Of a DNA stretch of 64,000 bases, positions 11,046-25,400 are shown one piece after another. Where the stretch lies: positions 1-64,000 of the forward strand of contig QAOA01002849.1 in NCBI GenBank assembly GCA_003255065.1. Direction: 5' to 3'. The number at the start of each line of letters is the position of its first letter. Within the stretch, counting starts at the first letter, position 1. The translations under genes were made by a program, and so were the position numbers. The notes under the pieces were generated by a model, which saw only the letters and a program-made list of their open reading frames with translations, searched no databases and was not told the origin of the DNA. This stretch comes from Cercis canadensis. Its lineage: Eukaryota; Streptophyta; Magnoliopsida; Fabales; Fabaceae.

Positions 11046-11380
11046 ATTTTTATAAAAATATAAAAAATAAGCAGAGGTTTGCATGAGGATTAGAAAAATA
11101 TATTTCTGAAAAAAACCCAAACAAAAAAGTTTAAAATATAAGTGAAAAGGTTCAGAAATTGATATTTGGCAACTATAGATCCTCATTTAGAAAAAAATTT
11201 CTAAACCTGCCACCATTTGTTACAGGTTGCATTTGTGTCACGTAGACTCCCAAGGCAGTAGAATAGTCAATTCTTATTTGTTTGCTTTGATAATAAAAAC
11301 ATGGAAGAGAGAATCTAAAATAAAAAAAAGGTATAACTTATGAGATTTGAAAATGTTGTGCAGCTGGCAGCATCATTTGA
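10958..11380 (+). repeat. ~420-bp inverted repeat, arm 2
   Basis: This is the reverse-complement partner of 3703-4124. It starts in the intron before exon 6 of relic D, covers the broken exon 6, and continues into sequence homologous to the 3' flank of gene G (33760-34045, same orientation). Because this orientation agrees with gene G's flank, this arm is probably the ancestral one and 3703-4124 the inverted one. Confidence 0.85.
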
Positions 11381-11904
11381 CTTCTTATAAGTCTTTTCTT
11401 CGCATAGCTTGTGCTTAGAAAATTCATAACATGCTTTGTGGTCATCATATATTAAACATTTCTGGCTAGAAAAAAAATATTTTTTTACTGTAATATTTTC
11501 AGAAAATTTAGAAACTCAACCAGAAAAATATATAAGAATGATTTTTCAAAAATGTTTGAAAAAATGACCTACCATGACATAACCCATAAAAAGCTAAAGA
11601 AATGTTGTTGTGACTTTATGGCAATAACTTGTTTGGTTTTCTTAATTATTAGTTCTTTCTGATAATATTATTTTTAAGTTATTTTGTATACTAATTTAAT
11701 ATTTATTGATAATATGAATTAATTAAAATGTTTGATGAAAGTCAAGTTTATAGACATATGTAATGATAATGCATAGGTGCTTGTCATCAAGCCACACGAC
11801 CTAGTCTAGCCATCAGACTTTCTGTAAAGAAGTATTCATTAGGAAGAAAAGCTTACATTTCTTGACACCCTAAATCTACATCACAAATCATTTGATATTC
11901 TTTA
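11381..11904. other. Non-coding flank upstream of gene E
   Basis: No gene is seen. The last part (11817-11904, AAAGAAGTATTCATTAGGAA to GATATTCTTTAAG) is homologous to 34247-34335, which lies directly upstream of the ATG of stub H. It is therefore the ancestral distal promoter of the E/H lineage, now pushed about 670 bp away from the gene E start by an insertion. Confidence 0.6.
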
Positions 11905-12572
11905 AGCTATATTGTACAAGTACGGATACGAAACGTTAATACAATATTTTTAAAAAGAATAGAGATACAAGTACGATATGAGTACGTCATGTCATATATA
12001 TATATATATATATAATTTGTATAATTATATACATATATAAAATATAATTGACACATACCTTATTTAAAATAAAAAAATTTCATCAAAATTAAAATAGTTC
12101 TTGAAAAAAAAAAATGGTTTTGTCGGCTATGGACTTGTGGCAATGTACTAAGCTCTCTAAAATAAATGAATTGGTCTAAGGCTCTAAGCATGGGACGAGG
12201 GCAAAATAACTTAAATAATGCAAAATAAAAATTAAAAAAAAACTTTGTCCCCATCCTCCCCCCTCTCTCTCTCTCAGCCTGCACTCCCCTCCCCCCCGTC
12301 CCCTCCCTCCCTCTCCTTCTCTCTCTCTCTCTCACTCTCAGACCCGCTCTCCTCCCCGCACCCCACCGCCTCCCTTCCTTCCTCCCTCCGTCCATCTCTC
12401 TCTCTCTCTCCCTCTCAGCACCCCACCCCACCCCGCACCCTCCCCCNACCCTCCCCCCTTCCCTGCCTCCCTCCCTCTGTCTCTCTCTCCCGTTTCCGCT
12501 CGCGAGACGCGTTTCCGAAACGTACCCGAAACGGGTACGTCCCTCTCCACGGCGTACCGGTGCTACCTTAGT
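11905..12572. mobile_element. Insertion between the ancestral promoter and ATG of gene E (TACGGATACG-type element)
   Basis: Comparison with stub H shows the insertion. There, TATTCTTTAAG runs straight into TCATGGGATTCAG; here the same halves are separated by 668 bp and TTTAAG occurs on both sides, a likely 6-bp target duplication. The element begins CTATATTGTACAAGTACGG and ends GTACCGGTGCTACCTTA, which are loosely inverted. It contains a (TA)n run near 11998-12014, a pyrimidine-rich block of about 250 bp (12245-12490) with an N at 12447, and a GC-rich end with CCGAAACG/GGGTACG motifs. The ORFs across the CT block are low-complexity artefacts. A relative lies at 24609-25093. The superfamily is unknown. 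Confidence 0.6.
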
Positions 12573-12579
12573 TTAAGTC

Positions 12580-15948
<3,369 letters not shown>

Positions 15949-17139
15949 TAATTTTAGCCAAAATTCTTTGATGCACCATTGTTTCTCACACCTTTTTTAC
16001 TTTATGTTTCTCCAAAAGCAACTTTGTATAATATTTTGTTGTAATATGTGATTTGGTGATGAAAAAGCAGAGGATGACAGTTGTAAATATATTTTTTAAA
16101 TTGAAATTGTTTTCATTACAGAATGGTTCCCATTCAAGTTTTTGATGAATTTTTCAATTTTTAACCATTTTGTTCTTATAAGGCTAAGTGACAAAAAAAA
16201 TATTATTTTTATAAAGAAATTATGTAAATGGGATAGTTTGGAAATTGTTTACTGATTTAGGGCTGTTTTGATCAAATTAATTTAGGGGGTTGCAAATAAT
16301 TTGTGTCATGCTACTTTGAAAATAACATGTTTGGTTGAGTCATGCTATATTGAAATGGTGGGACCCACAATCATTTTGCAATTAGTAACTTGAAAAGGCA
16401 CAAACCGTTGCGCATTTCTAAGGAGGTCCTGTTACTTTGTAAATAATGAGACTCCAAGTAGCACACTACAATAAAGTAGCGGATTCAATTTGAAATAACG
16501 GGAATATATGAAAAAGAGAGTCCCACTATTTTGAAAATAGTGGGACTCCTTGACTCACGCTAAATCGAAGTAGTGGGACAACTTCAAATTACGCGACACA
16601 ATTAAGGCCAAGGGCCATGCAATTAACACATGCATCTACCCCTCCCTTCTTCTCCCTGCACGTCCCTTTCTCCTCCTTCCTGCTATCTCATTTTCTTCTT
16701 TTTCCTCCTCTCATTTTCTCAAGATTTGTCTTCCATTTTGCATACATAAAAGCCCACCATATACTCAAATTATATGGTGTATATATTTTCTTTATTGATC
16801 TCTTTCACGTGTTTGTTGTGGCCCTCTTTGAATTGATTATGGTGTAGCGTGGAGTTATATTGCTTAGTCCTGATGATCTCATATTCTTGACTCAACGAGT
16901 GTATCATATTTCTAGTGATACGTGGAACAATGAGGTATGTGATTAACTTGGTTAAGAATTTGAATTTATTAATGAAGTAGCTTAATTATTTGTTTAAATG
17001 TTAGTTAATAATTGTTATTTGGATAATTATTTCAGATGGAGAGACTAGTGCAACCCCATAGTCATACTATTCCTAGACCCTAAACTAGTCCGAAAATTAT
17101 ATATTTATAGTTCTTAAGAAGTCTAATTACATTAAAAAA
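15949..17139. other. Intergenic downstream of gene E
   Basis: No gene is seen. 15949-16200 is the 3' UTR and flank of gene E. 16250-16620 is AT-rich with short repeated words (TAGTGGGAC, ATTTTGAAAATA) and looks like degenerate repeat DNA. The short ORF at 16617-16847 is pyrimidine-rich and unsupported. Confidence 0.4.
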
Positions 17140-17460
17140 ACCTTTTAGGGTCAAAAGGTGACAAAAAACAAGAAAACATGCCAAAAGCTTGTCCTGAGAC
17201 AACAACGCAGCGCCTAGGCACTGACTTTCTATCCAACATCCGGATGTTCACTGCTGCAGCGCTTAGGCGCTGGCTCTCTACCTAGCACACTGGATTTTGC
17301 CCATTTAATGCTACCAATTCGTCCCACAGGTCTCCTATTAGTATTCTCTTACAAAATAAACGCAAATGAGAATAAAACTGATAATTACTTCAAAAACTAA
17401 CTAAAAACTAAGCATATAACATCTCAATAGTAGATATAAAATCCACTTATCAAATCTTTC
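17140..17460 (-). mobile_element. LTR-type repeat fragment, minus strand
   Basis: Read on the minus strand, the end of this segment gives TGATAAGTGGATTTTATAT followed by TTAGTTTTTAGTTAGTTTTT, the same leader as the sequence at 51097 (TGATGAGTGGATTTTGTATCC). It also contains two similar GCAGCGC(C/T)TAGGC(G/A)CTG blocks at about 17206 and 17258. This is probably the 5' part of an LTR of the family at 51097-52024. The family name is not known to me. Confidence 0.4.
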
Positions 17461-17859
17461 AAATTATCAACTATATAGAGAGGTAGAGAAATTAAAATTT
17501 TAATTGTTCCTAGCATGTGCATTTAATATGGTTTGTGTAGAAATTAGACAGTAGTGATTTATGGGAGAGGAGAAAGGCATGCTATTATTTGAAAATACAT
17601 GGGAGAGGAAATATTTTACTCTAATTAAGTTCAAATTATATCATAATCAATGTGAGTCTAACTACTTAGTGATATATTCACACTGCAATTTTTTAGTTTA
17701 GTTGAACTCCTGAAATTTAAATTAGATCAATTTGATTCCTTTTTTGTAGGAGTCAAATTTTTTTATACCTCCAATGCCTCTTAAAGGAAGTGTAGAAGTA
17801 TCATTTCTCCAAAATTAGGCTAGAGCAAAAGCTATCAACATTACCACATTCAATATGTA

Positions 17860-18570
17860 AAGTTGTCTAATGTACAGATTGTGAACTAACTTGTTCTAAC
17901 TGCGATTGAGACAGATAAAGAGAGACATGACAGTAACAATTACAGTTTCAATGATAGTAGGAACAATTATTGTTGCTGCTTCTGCTTATTTTCTATGGAC
18001 ATGGATTGCTAAACATTCTGGTACGTCAGCCATATGTCACTGTCCAACTAGTTTCAAGAACATAATTTTTCAAGTCATAGTACAAGCCTTTAGCCATTCA
18101 GAATGAGAGTTTATTTGTTTTATGTATACATCAAGCCTCTAGTTAATTGAGCCTTAAGACATTCAAGTTTGGAAGTTTTTACTCAAATTCAAATAATGGT
18201 GTTTATATCCAGAACTTGGTAGGTATATTTTCTTTCTGTCATTTGCAATTGATTATTCAATTTGTTGTAAAATGTACAGGTTGTGAACTAAATTGTTCTA
18301 ATTGCAATTGATACAGATAGAGACAGAGACATGAGAGTCATAGTCACAGTTACATTGCTAGTAGGAACAGTTATTGTTACTACTTGTGCAATTCTTCTAT
18401 GGACATGGTGTTCTAAACATTCTGGTATGTCTGCCATATCTCACTAGCCAAGTGGTTTCAAGAATATAATTTTTTACTGCAAGCTTTTAGCCATTCAGAG
18501 TATGTTGTTTTATGTTATACAGCAAGCCTTGATTCAACTGAGCATTTACGTAAGTATTTTTTTTTATCTC
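17860..18570. repeat. Tandem duplication of the S-RLK transmembrane exon and its introns
   Basis: Two diverged units of about 400 bp (about 17860-18200 and 18262-18570) each hold TGTACAG(A/G)TTGTGAACTAA, an acceptor, a transmembrane exon and GCAATTTTAGCCATTCAGA-like downstream sequence. The second exon encodes VIVTVTLLVGTVIVTTCAILLW and keeps phase with exon 3. The first has lost the phase. The two have diverged well beyond A/C levels, so the duplication is old. Confidence 0.75.
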
Positions 18571-21052
18571 AAATTCATATACAGATGTCTATATCTAGTG
18601 ATGGAATTAGTTACATATTCTTGGAACTGGTTGTGATTATATAAATTGGAGAGAAAATAAAAACGTTCTCTGGATAAATGAAGAATTTCAAATTAATCAA
18701 AGAAGTGTTCTTGTTCAACATAGGAGAAAAATATGCAAACCAGAAACATGTTAAACTGGATGAGCTACCACTGCTTGATCTTGAAGAGCTTGCAACTGCT
18801 ACTAACAACTTTCACTCAGCTAATATGCTCGGAAAGGGTGGTTTTGGTCCAGTATACAAGGTATTCACTTCCAAGGTAATTTTCAAAATTTCTCATACTG
18901 TATAATTGATTGTAACTGTAATATTTTTGGGTCATATTCGTCCAGGGAGTGTTGGAAGATGGACAGAAAATAACAATGAAAGACTCTCCAATGCATCTGG
19001 ACAGGGTCTAGAAAAATTTATGAATGAGGTGGTGGTGATCTCAAAGTTTCACATCGAAATGTTGTCAAACTTCTTGGCTGCTGTACATGTGGAAGGAGAG
19101 GAAAAGATGGTCTACGAGTTCATGCCCAATAAAACTTTGGATAAATTTTTGTTTGGTTAGTTCATTTTTAATGCCTTTTTCTTCTGGATTGCATGTTTCA
19201 AAACATTCACTAAACTTAGGATAAGACCAACTTGTTTGGAAAGAGTATGTTTATCATATTTCTGTCAGGTTTATGTATCCTCTAGTGTTACCCTCACTTT
19301 CTTTTTTAATTTTGGTAGACCATCAACAATGAAAATTCTTAGATTAGAAAAAACACTTCAACATAATTGAAGGAATAACTCGAGGCTTGATTTATTTTCA
19401 TAAAGATTCTAGACTAAAAATTATACATAGGAATCTAAAGGCCAATAACATCTTGCTAGAGGAAGAGTTGAACCCAAAAATATCATATTTTGGTTTGGCC
19501 CAAATTTTCAAAAGCAGTGAAAATGAGGCTAATACTTGAAGGGTGTTGGAACATAGTAAGTATGTCTTCTTCATTGTTTATGAATATAGTATCATATTGA
19601 GTGAATTGAGAATTAAATTTTTTTTTCTTATGTTAAATGTAGTGACTATATGTCATCTGAATATGCAATGGAAGAACATTTTTCAGAGAAATCAGATGTA
19701 TACAGTTTTGGAATTTTGTTACTTGAGATTGTTAGTGGAAAAAGAAACAATAGCTTTTATCACAATGAACATTCTCTCAGCCTTATAGGATTTTTAAGTA
19801 GGGGTGTAATTGGTCCGGTTTTCACCCCAAATCGAAACCAAATCAGCCAGAGAAACTCGGTTCGGTTTGGTTTGATTTTTTGAATTTTTGAAAATAAAAC
19901 CGAATCAAACCAAACCAGTCTAAATCGGTTCGGTTCGGTCGGTTTTGTCTTTTTAACCATGAAATGCCTGCTGAAGTCAAATTTTCAAATTCTAACAGGA
20001 AGAAAGGCAGAAAACCTCCACATACAAGCAAATCAACCAAAAAAAAATGACAATTCAGTATCCTAATGCACAGAAAATCAGTAAATCAATAATTAAATAT
20101 CAAATGTAACAATGTATTCTAAATGGAGGTGTTGATTAAACTTCTAAATTATAGGAAATAAACCAGCAAATTACATATCATCCAAGATAACCAAGCACGG
20201 TGAGAAACCAGATGCAGATGAGGCTTTCTGGCAGAATAGCAGCAACCTCTCATTTTTCAGCAGTCATCTAATTATAAGACAAAAATCAGTGCATGATCGA
20301 ACCTAAAACAGCCACCAAATAAAAGTAAAAATAAACAATGAACATTCTCTTTAAGAAATAGAACAGCATGGCATTAATCCAAGATGACCTCCATTTAGAA
20401 AAGAAAAAAAAAACCAAGATTAGTATACAGAAACCTCAAAACCATCTTGATTTAAATACCCAAATTTTGATCCAAACTACAAACAAATTTACACCATAAA
20501 ACAGCCATGAGATAGATGGTTATGTAACACCACATTTAACACCATCTTCAATTACAAGAACCTCTAAAAGAAAGCATAGCAGAGCTTCTGCTGCTCTTCT
20601 ATTGCCTATTGCTATTAGCCTATTAGCCTATTACTGAAGCTACTCTTTAGATGTTACTAGTTCTTAAACAATCAAGACACATCTATCTTGGTTAAGAAAA
20701 GGGAAAATGGAAAAGAGGTAATTAAAACAACTGCCAGACTTGTTACAAAACTACAACTAGAAACAATATAGAAATTTCAAAGAGGCGAACAGAATACTTA
20801 GAACAGAATATCTCACTTTCTGGTGCAAGAGAGGTATAAAATGACTACAACTTCTTTTTGCCATTATATGTTTAAGTAATAATTTAGAAGAATGTGACAG
20901 AATACTTAGAGCCTAAGGTTATTGGTAACATGAAAGCATTACTGTTGGGGTATACCTTTAAGTTATTGTGTAGTATTTAACTGAGAAGGAATAAAATGCT
21001 ATACCTTTTGAGCTTGACTGAACAGATATCAGTATCACTTGCAGCCTTGCAG

Positions 21053-21142
21053 GGTAGAGCAAGGGAAGTCGGGGAGATAAATAAAAGCTTGCTAACACTT
21101 GGTCGAGTGATTGATGCTCTAGTTGTGCACTCAGGTCAGGTC
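21053..21142 (+). pseudogene. Captured kinesin motor-domain exon fragment
   Basis: After an AG acceptor-like dinucleotide the frame reads GRAREVGEINKSLLTLGRVI followed by DALVVHSGQV. The motif EINKSLLTLGRVI(N/D)AL(V)xHSG is the conserved kinesin switch-II/alpha4 region, and the preceding GRARE points to the kinesin-5 (BimC) class. The downstream PYRDSKLTRLL continuation is missing; sequence diverges after HSGQV into a short tail that stops at 21220. It lies inside the Mutator-like element, so it is gene-fragment capture and not a kinesin gene. Confidence 0.8.
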
Positions 21143-22749
21143 ATGTCCCATACAGGTATGGTAGCTGCAAATGCAATTCAGGCAGTCATTATTGGTCTTC
21201 AAAGGAAAAACAGCAAATAGAAAACCAAAGAAATATATTGAAGTCCTACAAAATTGGCATTTAATTTCAAGAAATAGTTATTTATTAGAATCAGATCAAA
21301 ATTTAGACTCCATCGATAGCGTACCAAATATAAATTATAAAATTTAAAGTAATCCAACTTAAAAAAGTTCCTCCTGTTACTAGCACTTGAACTGAAGATA
21401 TAAAGATTCACCTAAAGACTTAGAAGAACACAAATACAATATACAAATAGCGAATATAACAGAGATTTTAATACTCTACTTCCTGAAATTACACAACGAT
21501 GGTTAAATCATTATAAGCTGCAAGATCAAAATCAAAATTTATCACGAATATGCAATTAAAAAACTATCTGCTAGAAGATTTTAATATATATATATATCAA
21601 AGATTGCAAAAGAGTGATTCAATGCAGTCATCGTTAATTAGCACCAGTGAGGCTCATCCAAGTTACTCATATATCTAAGCATGGAAGATTTTCTTTATAT
21701 TTCTGCTCTATAAATCTTTGAAATAAATATCGAGCAGACAAAGAGAAACAAAGTGTTTTCAACAGTACTGTGAAACCAACATAATAGTAATTGCATCTTC
21801 TACTTAATTTAGAGCAAAGATTTAGAACAGCTAAATTAACAATGAGATAGGAGTCTTTCAGAGCATCTACTCCTGTCATATAACAAAAGGTGGGAACATA
21901 GTGGATGAAGATCGTATCATGAGACATTATGGTAGTAACTACTAACTATGCTGATGGATTAAGAGAGAATCAAGACTACCCACAAAGAGAAAGAATGAAA
22001 CAAAAAAGAAAAGAAGAGGAGCAGGACCTGTGAAATGGCTTGGTTTAAACTTGATTATCTTGCTAAAGAAACATTCAATTATTTTATAAAAGCCATCAAA
22101 CAATCAATTCTGTGCTTGCACTAGGTTCAATCCACTCTGATTAAATTAGTACGAGAAAAAAGAATTATCAAGTGAATTTAGCCTTTTACTTGCATGATTG
22201 TAACACAATATTGATTGATAAAGATAATTAATCACTATGGGTATGATCTTATTGAGTAGTAACTTAATTTAAATCAGTTCAAGTCCTAGTAATTGACCTA
22301 AAATAAGATAAATAGATCCAAAATAGATTCATAGTTTCACATAATTTTTAGACTGAAGACCATTTCTAAATATACGAATATATATATAATCTCCAAGTGC
22401 AACTTGCCTATGCTATCCCCCGGCCCCCTTCCCTCTCCTTAACACCTTTTTCTTGATATTATTTGCTAAAAGAAAACCTCACTTCAATGAGTCTCACCAA
22501 TAATTAATCTGAAAACTTTCTTAATTGTGCTTCAAATTAATAAGGGAGGCCGGGAGATTAAGAAGTCCAAGGCTTCAGGATGATGGTCTTGATCTTTCCC
22601 AATATTTTTTTGGTAATACAAAGAAAATAAATATAAAAATTAGAATTTAAGAAAAGCCACAGACAAACTTTCCTAATATGTACTAATGAAATGAATGAAG
22701 AACTAACAATTAAGGGAGTACTGAGGTTAAGAGTAGTACCTTCAGATTG

Positions 22750-23010
22750 GTCTGTGTTCCTTGCCAAGCTCGAGTACAACACTTCGACAGTGAAGGGAGT
22801 ACTGAGGCCTGAAGAGATAGCCGCCTAGCCGGAGAGGAAAACCACAGATTCAGAAGGAGATGGCCCAAACCCCAGATGGGAGGCAGAGGGAGAGGGGAAG
22901 GAGAGTGAGTAAGAGCCGAGAGGGAGAGCGACGAGGAAGGACTGGAGTGGGGGCTGAGTAGTCCTACTAGGGATTTTGACTTACAGACTTACAGTTACAG
23001 ATCCCGGGGG
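22750..23010 (-). other. GC-rich block in the Mutator-like element, possible captured 5' exon
   Basis: This block is far more GC-rich than its surroundings. Read on the minus strand it is pyrimidine-rich, like a plant 5' UTR, and ends in TCTGAAG followed by GTACTACTC, a plausible splice donor. No coding frame is recognisable. It could be the captured untranslated first exon of a host gene. The alternative is simple low-complexity DNA. Confidence 0.35.
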
Positions 23011-23995
23011 GGAGGGGGGGCAGAGATAAATTGAGACTCATATTAAATAAAACGACGTCGCATTGAAGCTATATGTTCGGTTCGATTTTTTTTCGATTTT
23101 CATTCAGGCAAACCGAAAACCGAACCGGGGTCCTCGGTTTTTCAAAAATACAAACCGAAAACCAGACCATTTCTCTCGATTTGACTCGGTTTCGGTTTGG
23201 TTCGGTCGGTTTTGTCGGTTTTTCGGTTTTGGCTTACACCCCTATTTTTAAGTCTCCCCATATCATTGCTTTCTCAATTACAAAGACTCTTACTACTTTC
23301 TTGTGACAGAAAATAACCTTGAAAGTTTATACTTCTTTTCTTTAATTTAGGCATGAAAATTTTGGAATGAAGACAAAAAAATTTCTTTAGTTTATCTATA
23401 GATATCAAATTTTAAGGTGCATGCACATAGGACTTCTGTCTGTGCAAGAACTTCCAAGAGAAGGACCAACAATGGCCACTATACTTTCCATGCTTAATAG
23501 TGAGATTGTGAATCTTCCTTCTCCAATGCAAGTTGCATTTATCCAAAGGAGAAAATTATTGAATTTAGATGAACATCAGGAGCAGAACTCAGCCAACAAT
23601 TTAACTCTTAGTGACATACAAGGCAGATAGCAGATGGCACAATGTCTATATATGTTAAATTAGCTGCATTCTATGCACCTAGGATCTTGAACAAATATCT
23701 CTTAATACATATTTCTTTTGATACTTTGTATTTCTGTCATTAATAACTAGTATGTGCAATATGGACATGGAAAAGGTTAACCCTATCAAGTAGCTAGTTA
23801 TGACTTCTGAGATTTGAAGATGTTGGCTCTGCCTATTCTTCTTGTAAGTTTTTATCTCTGTAGAGCCTTTCTCTTAGAAAATACCTAATATTTGTTGCTG
23901 TCATTATGAAAAAAAAAATTAAAAAAAAAAAGATTGTGAAGATAAAAACATGTAAAAGAGGCAGATTTTTACCATTGGCACGTGAATTGTAATAT

Positions 23996-24363
23996 GAGTA
24001 AAACCCTTTTTTAGTCCTTGAAAAATACAACCACTGACAAATTCGTCATCCAAAAATTTTCAGTGACAAATTGGTCCTTGAATTATTATTTCGCTGACAA
24101 ATTAGTCCTCCAATAGGCAAGATCAGTAAAAAGAAAATGAGGACTTGAATGAGAAAATGAGGGCTTAAACATAGCTAGGTAAGATCAGTGAAAAAAAATT
24201 AGGAAAAGGGTCTGCAGGGGTCCAGAACTTTTCTCATTAAAGTACCAGAGGACTAATTTGTCAGACAAAATAATAATTCAATGACCAATTTGTCATTGAA
24301 AATTTTTGAAGGATGAATTTGTCAGTAGCTGCATTTTTCAAGGACTAAAAAGGGGTTTTACTC
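23996..24363. mobile_element. 368-bp MITE with ~120-bp inverted repeats and 9-bp target duplication
   Basis: The ends are GAGTAAAACCC and GGGTTTTACTC, and the inverted arms continue for about 120 bp (TTAGTCCTTGAAAAAT, TGACAAATT, GTCCT). TTGTAATAT is present on both sides (23987-23995 and 24364-24372). The paralogous flanks at about 2398 and 9948 have a single TTGTAATATT and no insert, so the empty site is visible. The 9-bp duplication fits a Mutator-derived MITE. It lies in the 3' flank of relic F. Confidence 0.9.
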
Positions 24364-24608
24364 TTGTAATATTCCTGGAGAAGTTGAAAATTTAGTCAGA
24401 CAAGTTTCAATATAAAGGATTTTGATAATATAAATTACATAAAAGTTTTAAAAAAATGGCCTCCCTTACCCAACTGACCATAGAAGACCATGCAAAAAAT
24501 CAATTTCGGAAAATTAAAAAGAAAAGAGAAAACGAGAAGTATGAAAATGTTCAGCAAGTAATATTTGGAAACAATGTTAAATAGATGTATATTTATGTTG
24601 ATTGCTTG

Positions 24609-25093
24609 TTGCCTATGTTGCACGGTTATTGGTATGAGTTTCATTCGCATACGAAACACATGAATCACAATTTTTTTTTAAAAAAATGAAGTATGGATAT
24701 GCCACCTCATATGAGAATATATATATATATATATATGAAGAGAAATTTCTTTTTCAAAACATTAGATGAGGAGGAATCAATAATTGGCAGAAGTTAAAGT
24801 CATATTACCTCAAAGATAGCTGAAAAATCAAGTTATATTCCTTCAATTCAGCTGTTTGCATAATAGAGAATAAATTGGGGGTTGTGTTTGTAAAAGAATC
24901 AAAAGCTAATGAGAGAAAAAAAAAAAAGTATAAAATAAGGTTAAAATAAACGTTTCAAACATTTAAAAATATACCAATTTTTATTTTTTTTTAAAAAAGA
25001 AGAAGCTAAGATGCATTTTCACATCTAATACACATTTGCATTTCAAACACGTCTCGGAAACGGGTACGGGCGCCAATTTTAAAGTGCGGGTGT
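24609..25093. mobile_element. TACGGATACG-type element, second copy
   Basis: It starts CTATGTTGCACGG and ends near GGGTACGGGCGCC...GTGCGGGTGTCT. It interrupts the 3'-flank sequence that is continuous at 2630-2690 and 10185-10240 (GATTGCTTGCTGC...CTTGCTTTCGGGTGG). It shares with 11905-12572 a CTAT-TTG-AC start, an internal (TA)n run, and GGAAACGGGTACG near the 3' end. It is diverged from that copy and non-coding. Confidence 0.55.
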
Positions 25094-25224
25094 CTTATCA
25101 ATTTTTGCTTTTGGTTGATTTATTTTGGAAAATTTCTAATGCATATGGCCACCATTTATTACAAGTTTCCCATGTATCACGTCCAAAAGTCAAAATAGTA
25201 AATTCATATTTGTCTGTTTACTTG

Positions 25225-25400
25225 GAAATATAAGGTCACCAAAATCAAATAGCTATGAGTCTATGACTAATAAAATTTGAAAATATTGAAGCTGTTGATA
25301 GCATTAGATGTAACATGTTTAAGGATTAGCTATGAGTCTAAGGACACCAAAATCAAATAGCTATGAGTCTAAGGACACCAAAATCAAATAGCTATGAGTC
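25225..25400. repeat. Minisatellite, ~31-bp unit, about three copies
   Basis: The word CACCAAAATCAAATAGCTAT with GAGTCTAAGGA spacers recurs at about 25237, 25347 and 25378, the last two directly in tandem. It lies in the 3' flank of relic F, where single-copy versions (GACACGAAAATCAAACAGC) occur at the paralogous places. Confidence 0.65.

Larger units (their letters stand above)
19800..23243. mobile_element. 3.4-kb Mutator-like element (Pack-MULE-like) inside relic F
   Basis: The element starts AGGGGTGTAA and ends TTACACCCCT, perfect 10-bp terminal inverted repeats. It is flanked by identical 10-bp direct repeats ATTTTTAAGT (19790-19799 and 23244-23253). The flanks join into a normal S-RLK exon-6/intron-6 sequence when it is removed. 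Subterminal regions are rich in CGGTTTGG/CGGTTCGG words in both orientations, a common feature of plant non-autonomous elements. A 9-11-bp target duplication is characteristic of the Mutator superfamily. No transposase ORF is seen. The interior holds a kinesin exon fragment (21053-21142) and a GC-rich, CT/GA-rich block at 22750-23010, both apparently captured. Confidence 0.8.
17915..23630 (+). pseudogene. S-receptor-like kinase relic F, split by a Mutator-like element
   Basis: Exon 1 is missing. There are two transmembrane exons in tandem: 17915-18020 (106 nt, out of phase) and 18317-18424 (108 nt, in phase). They are followed by 18724-18860 ([30 protein letters not shown]), 18946-19155, 19319-19555, 19643-19793 and, after a 3.4-kb insertion, 23351-23630. 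Lesions include 1-nt losses after the TMK (AVK) codons and at KLQHR, HRDLK changed to HRNLK, DFG changed to YFG, a TGA at NT*R in exon 5, the exon-6 donor GT changed to TT, and GCATGA in place of GCATGG at the start of the last exon. The tail still reads SANNLTLSDIQGR. Promoter-like sequence at 17747-17870 matches 28810-28930 upstream of gene G. Confidence 0.85.

Noticed and set aside
12245..12571. Serine/proline-rich ORF and its antisense arginine-rich ORFs
   Set aside because: They are translations of a CT-rich low-complexity tract that includes an N, inside a transposable element.
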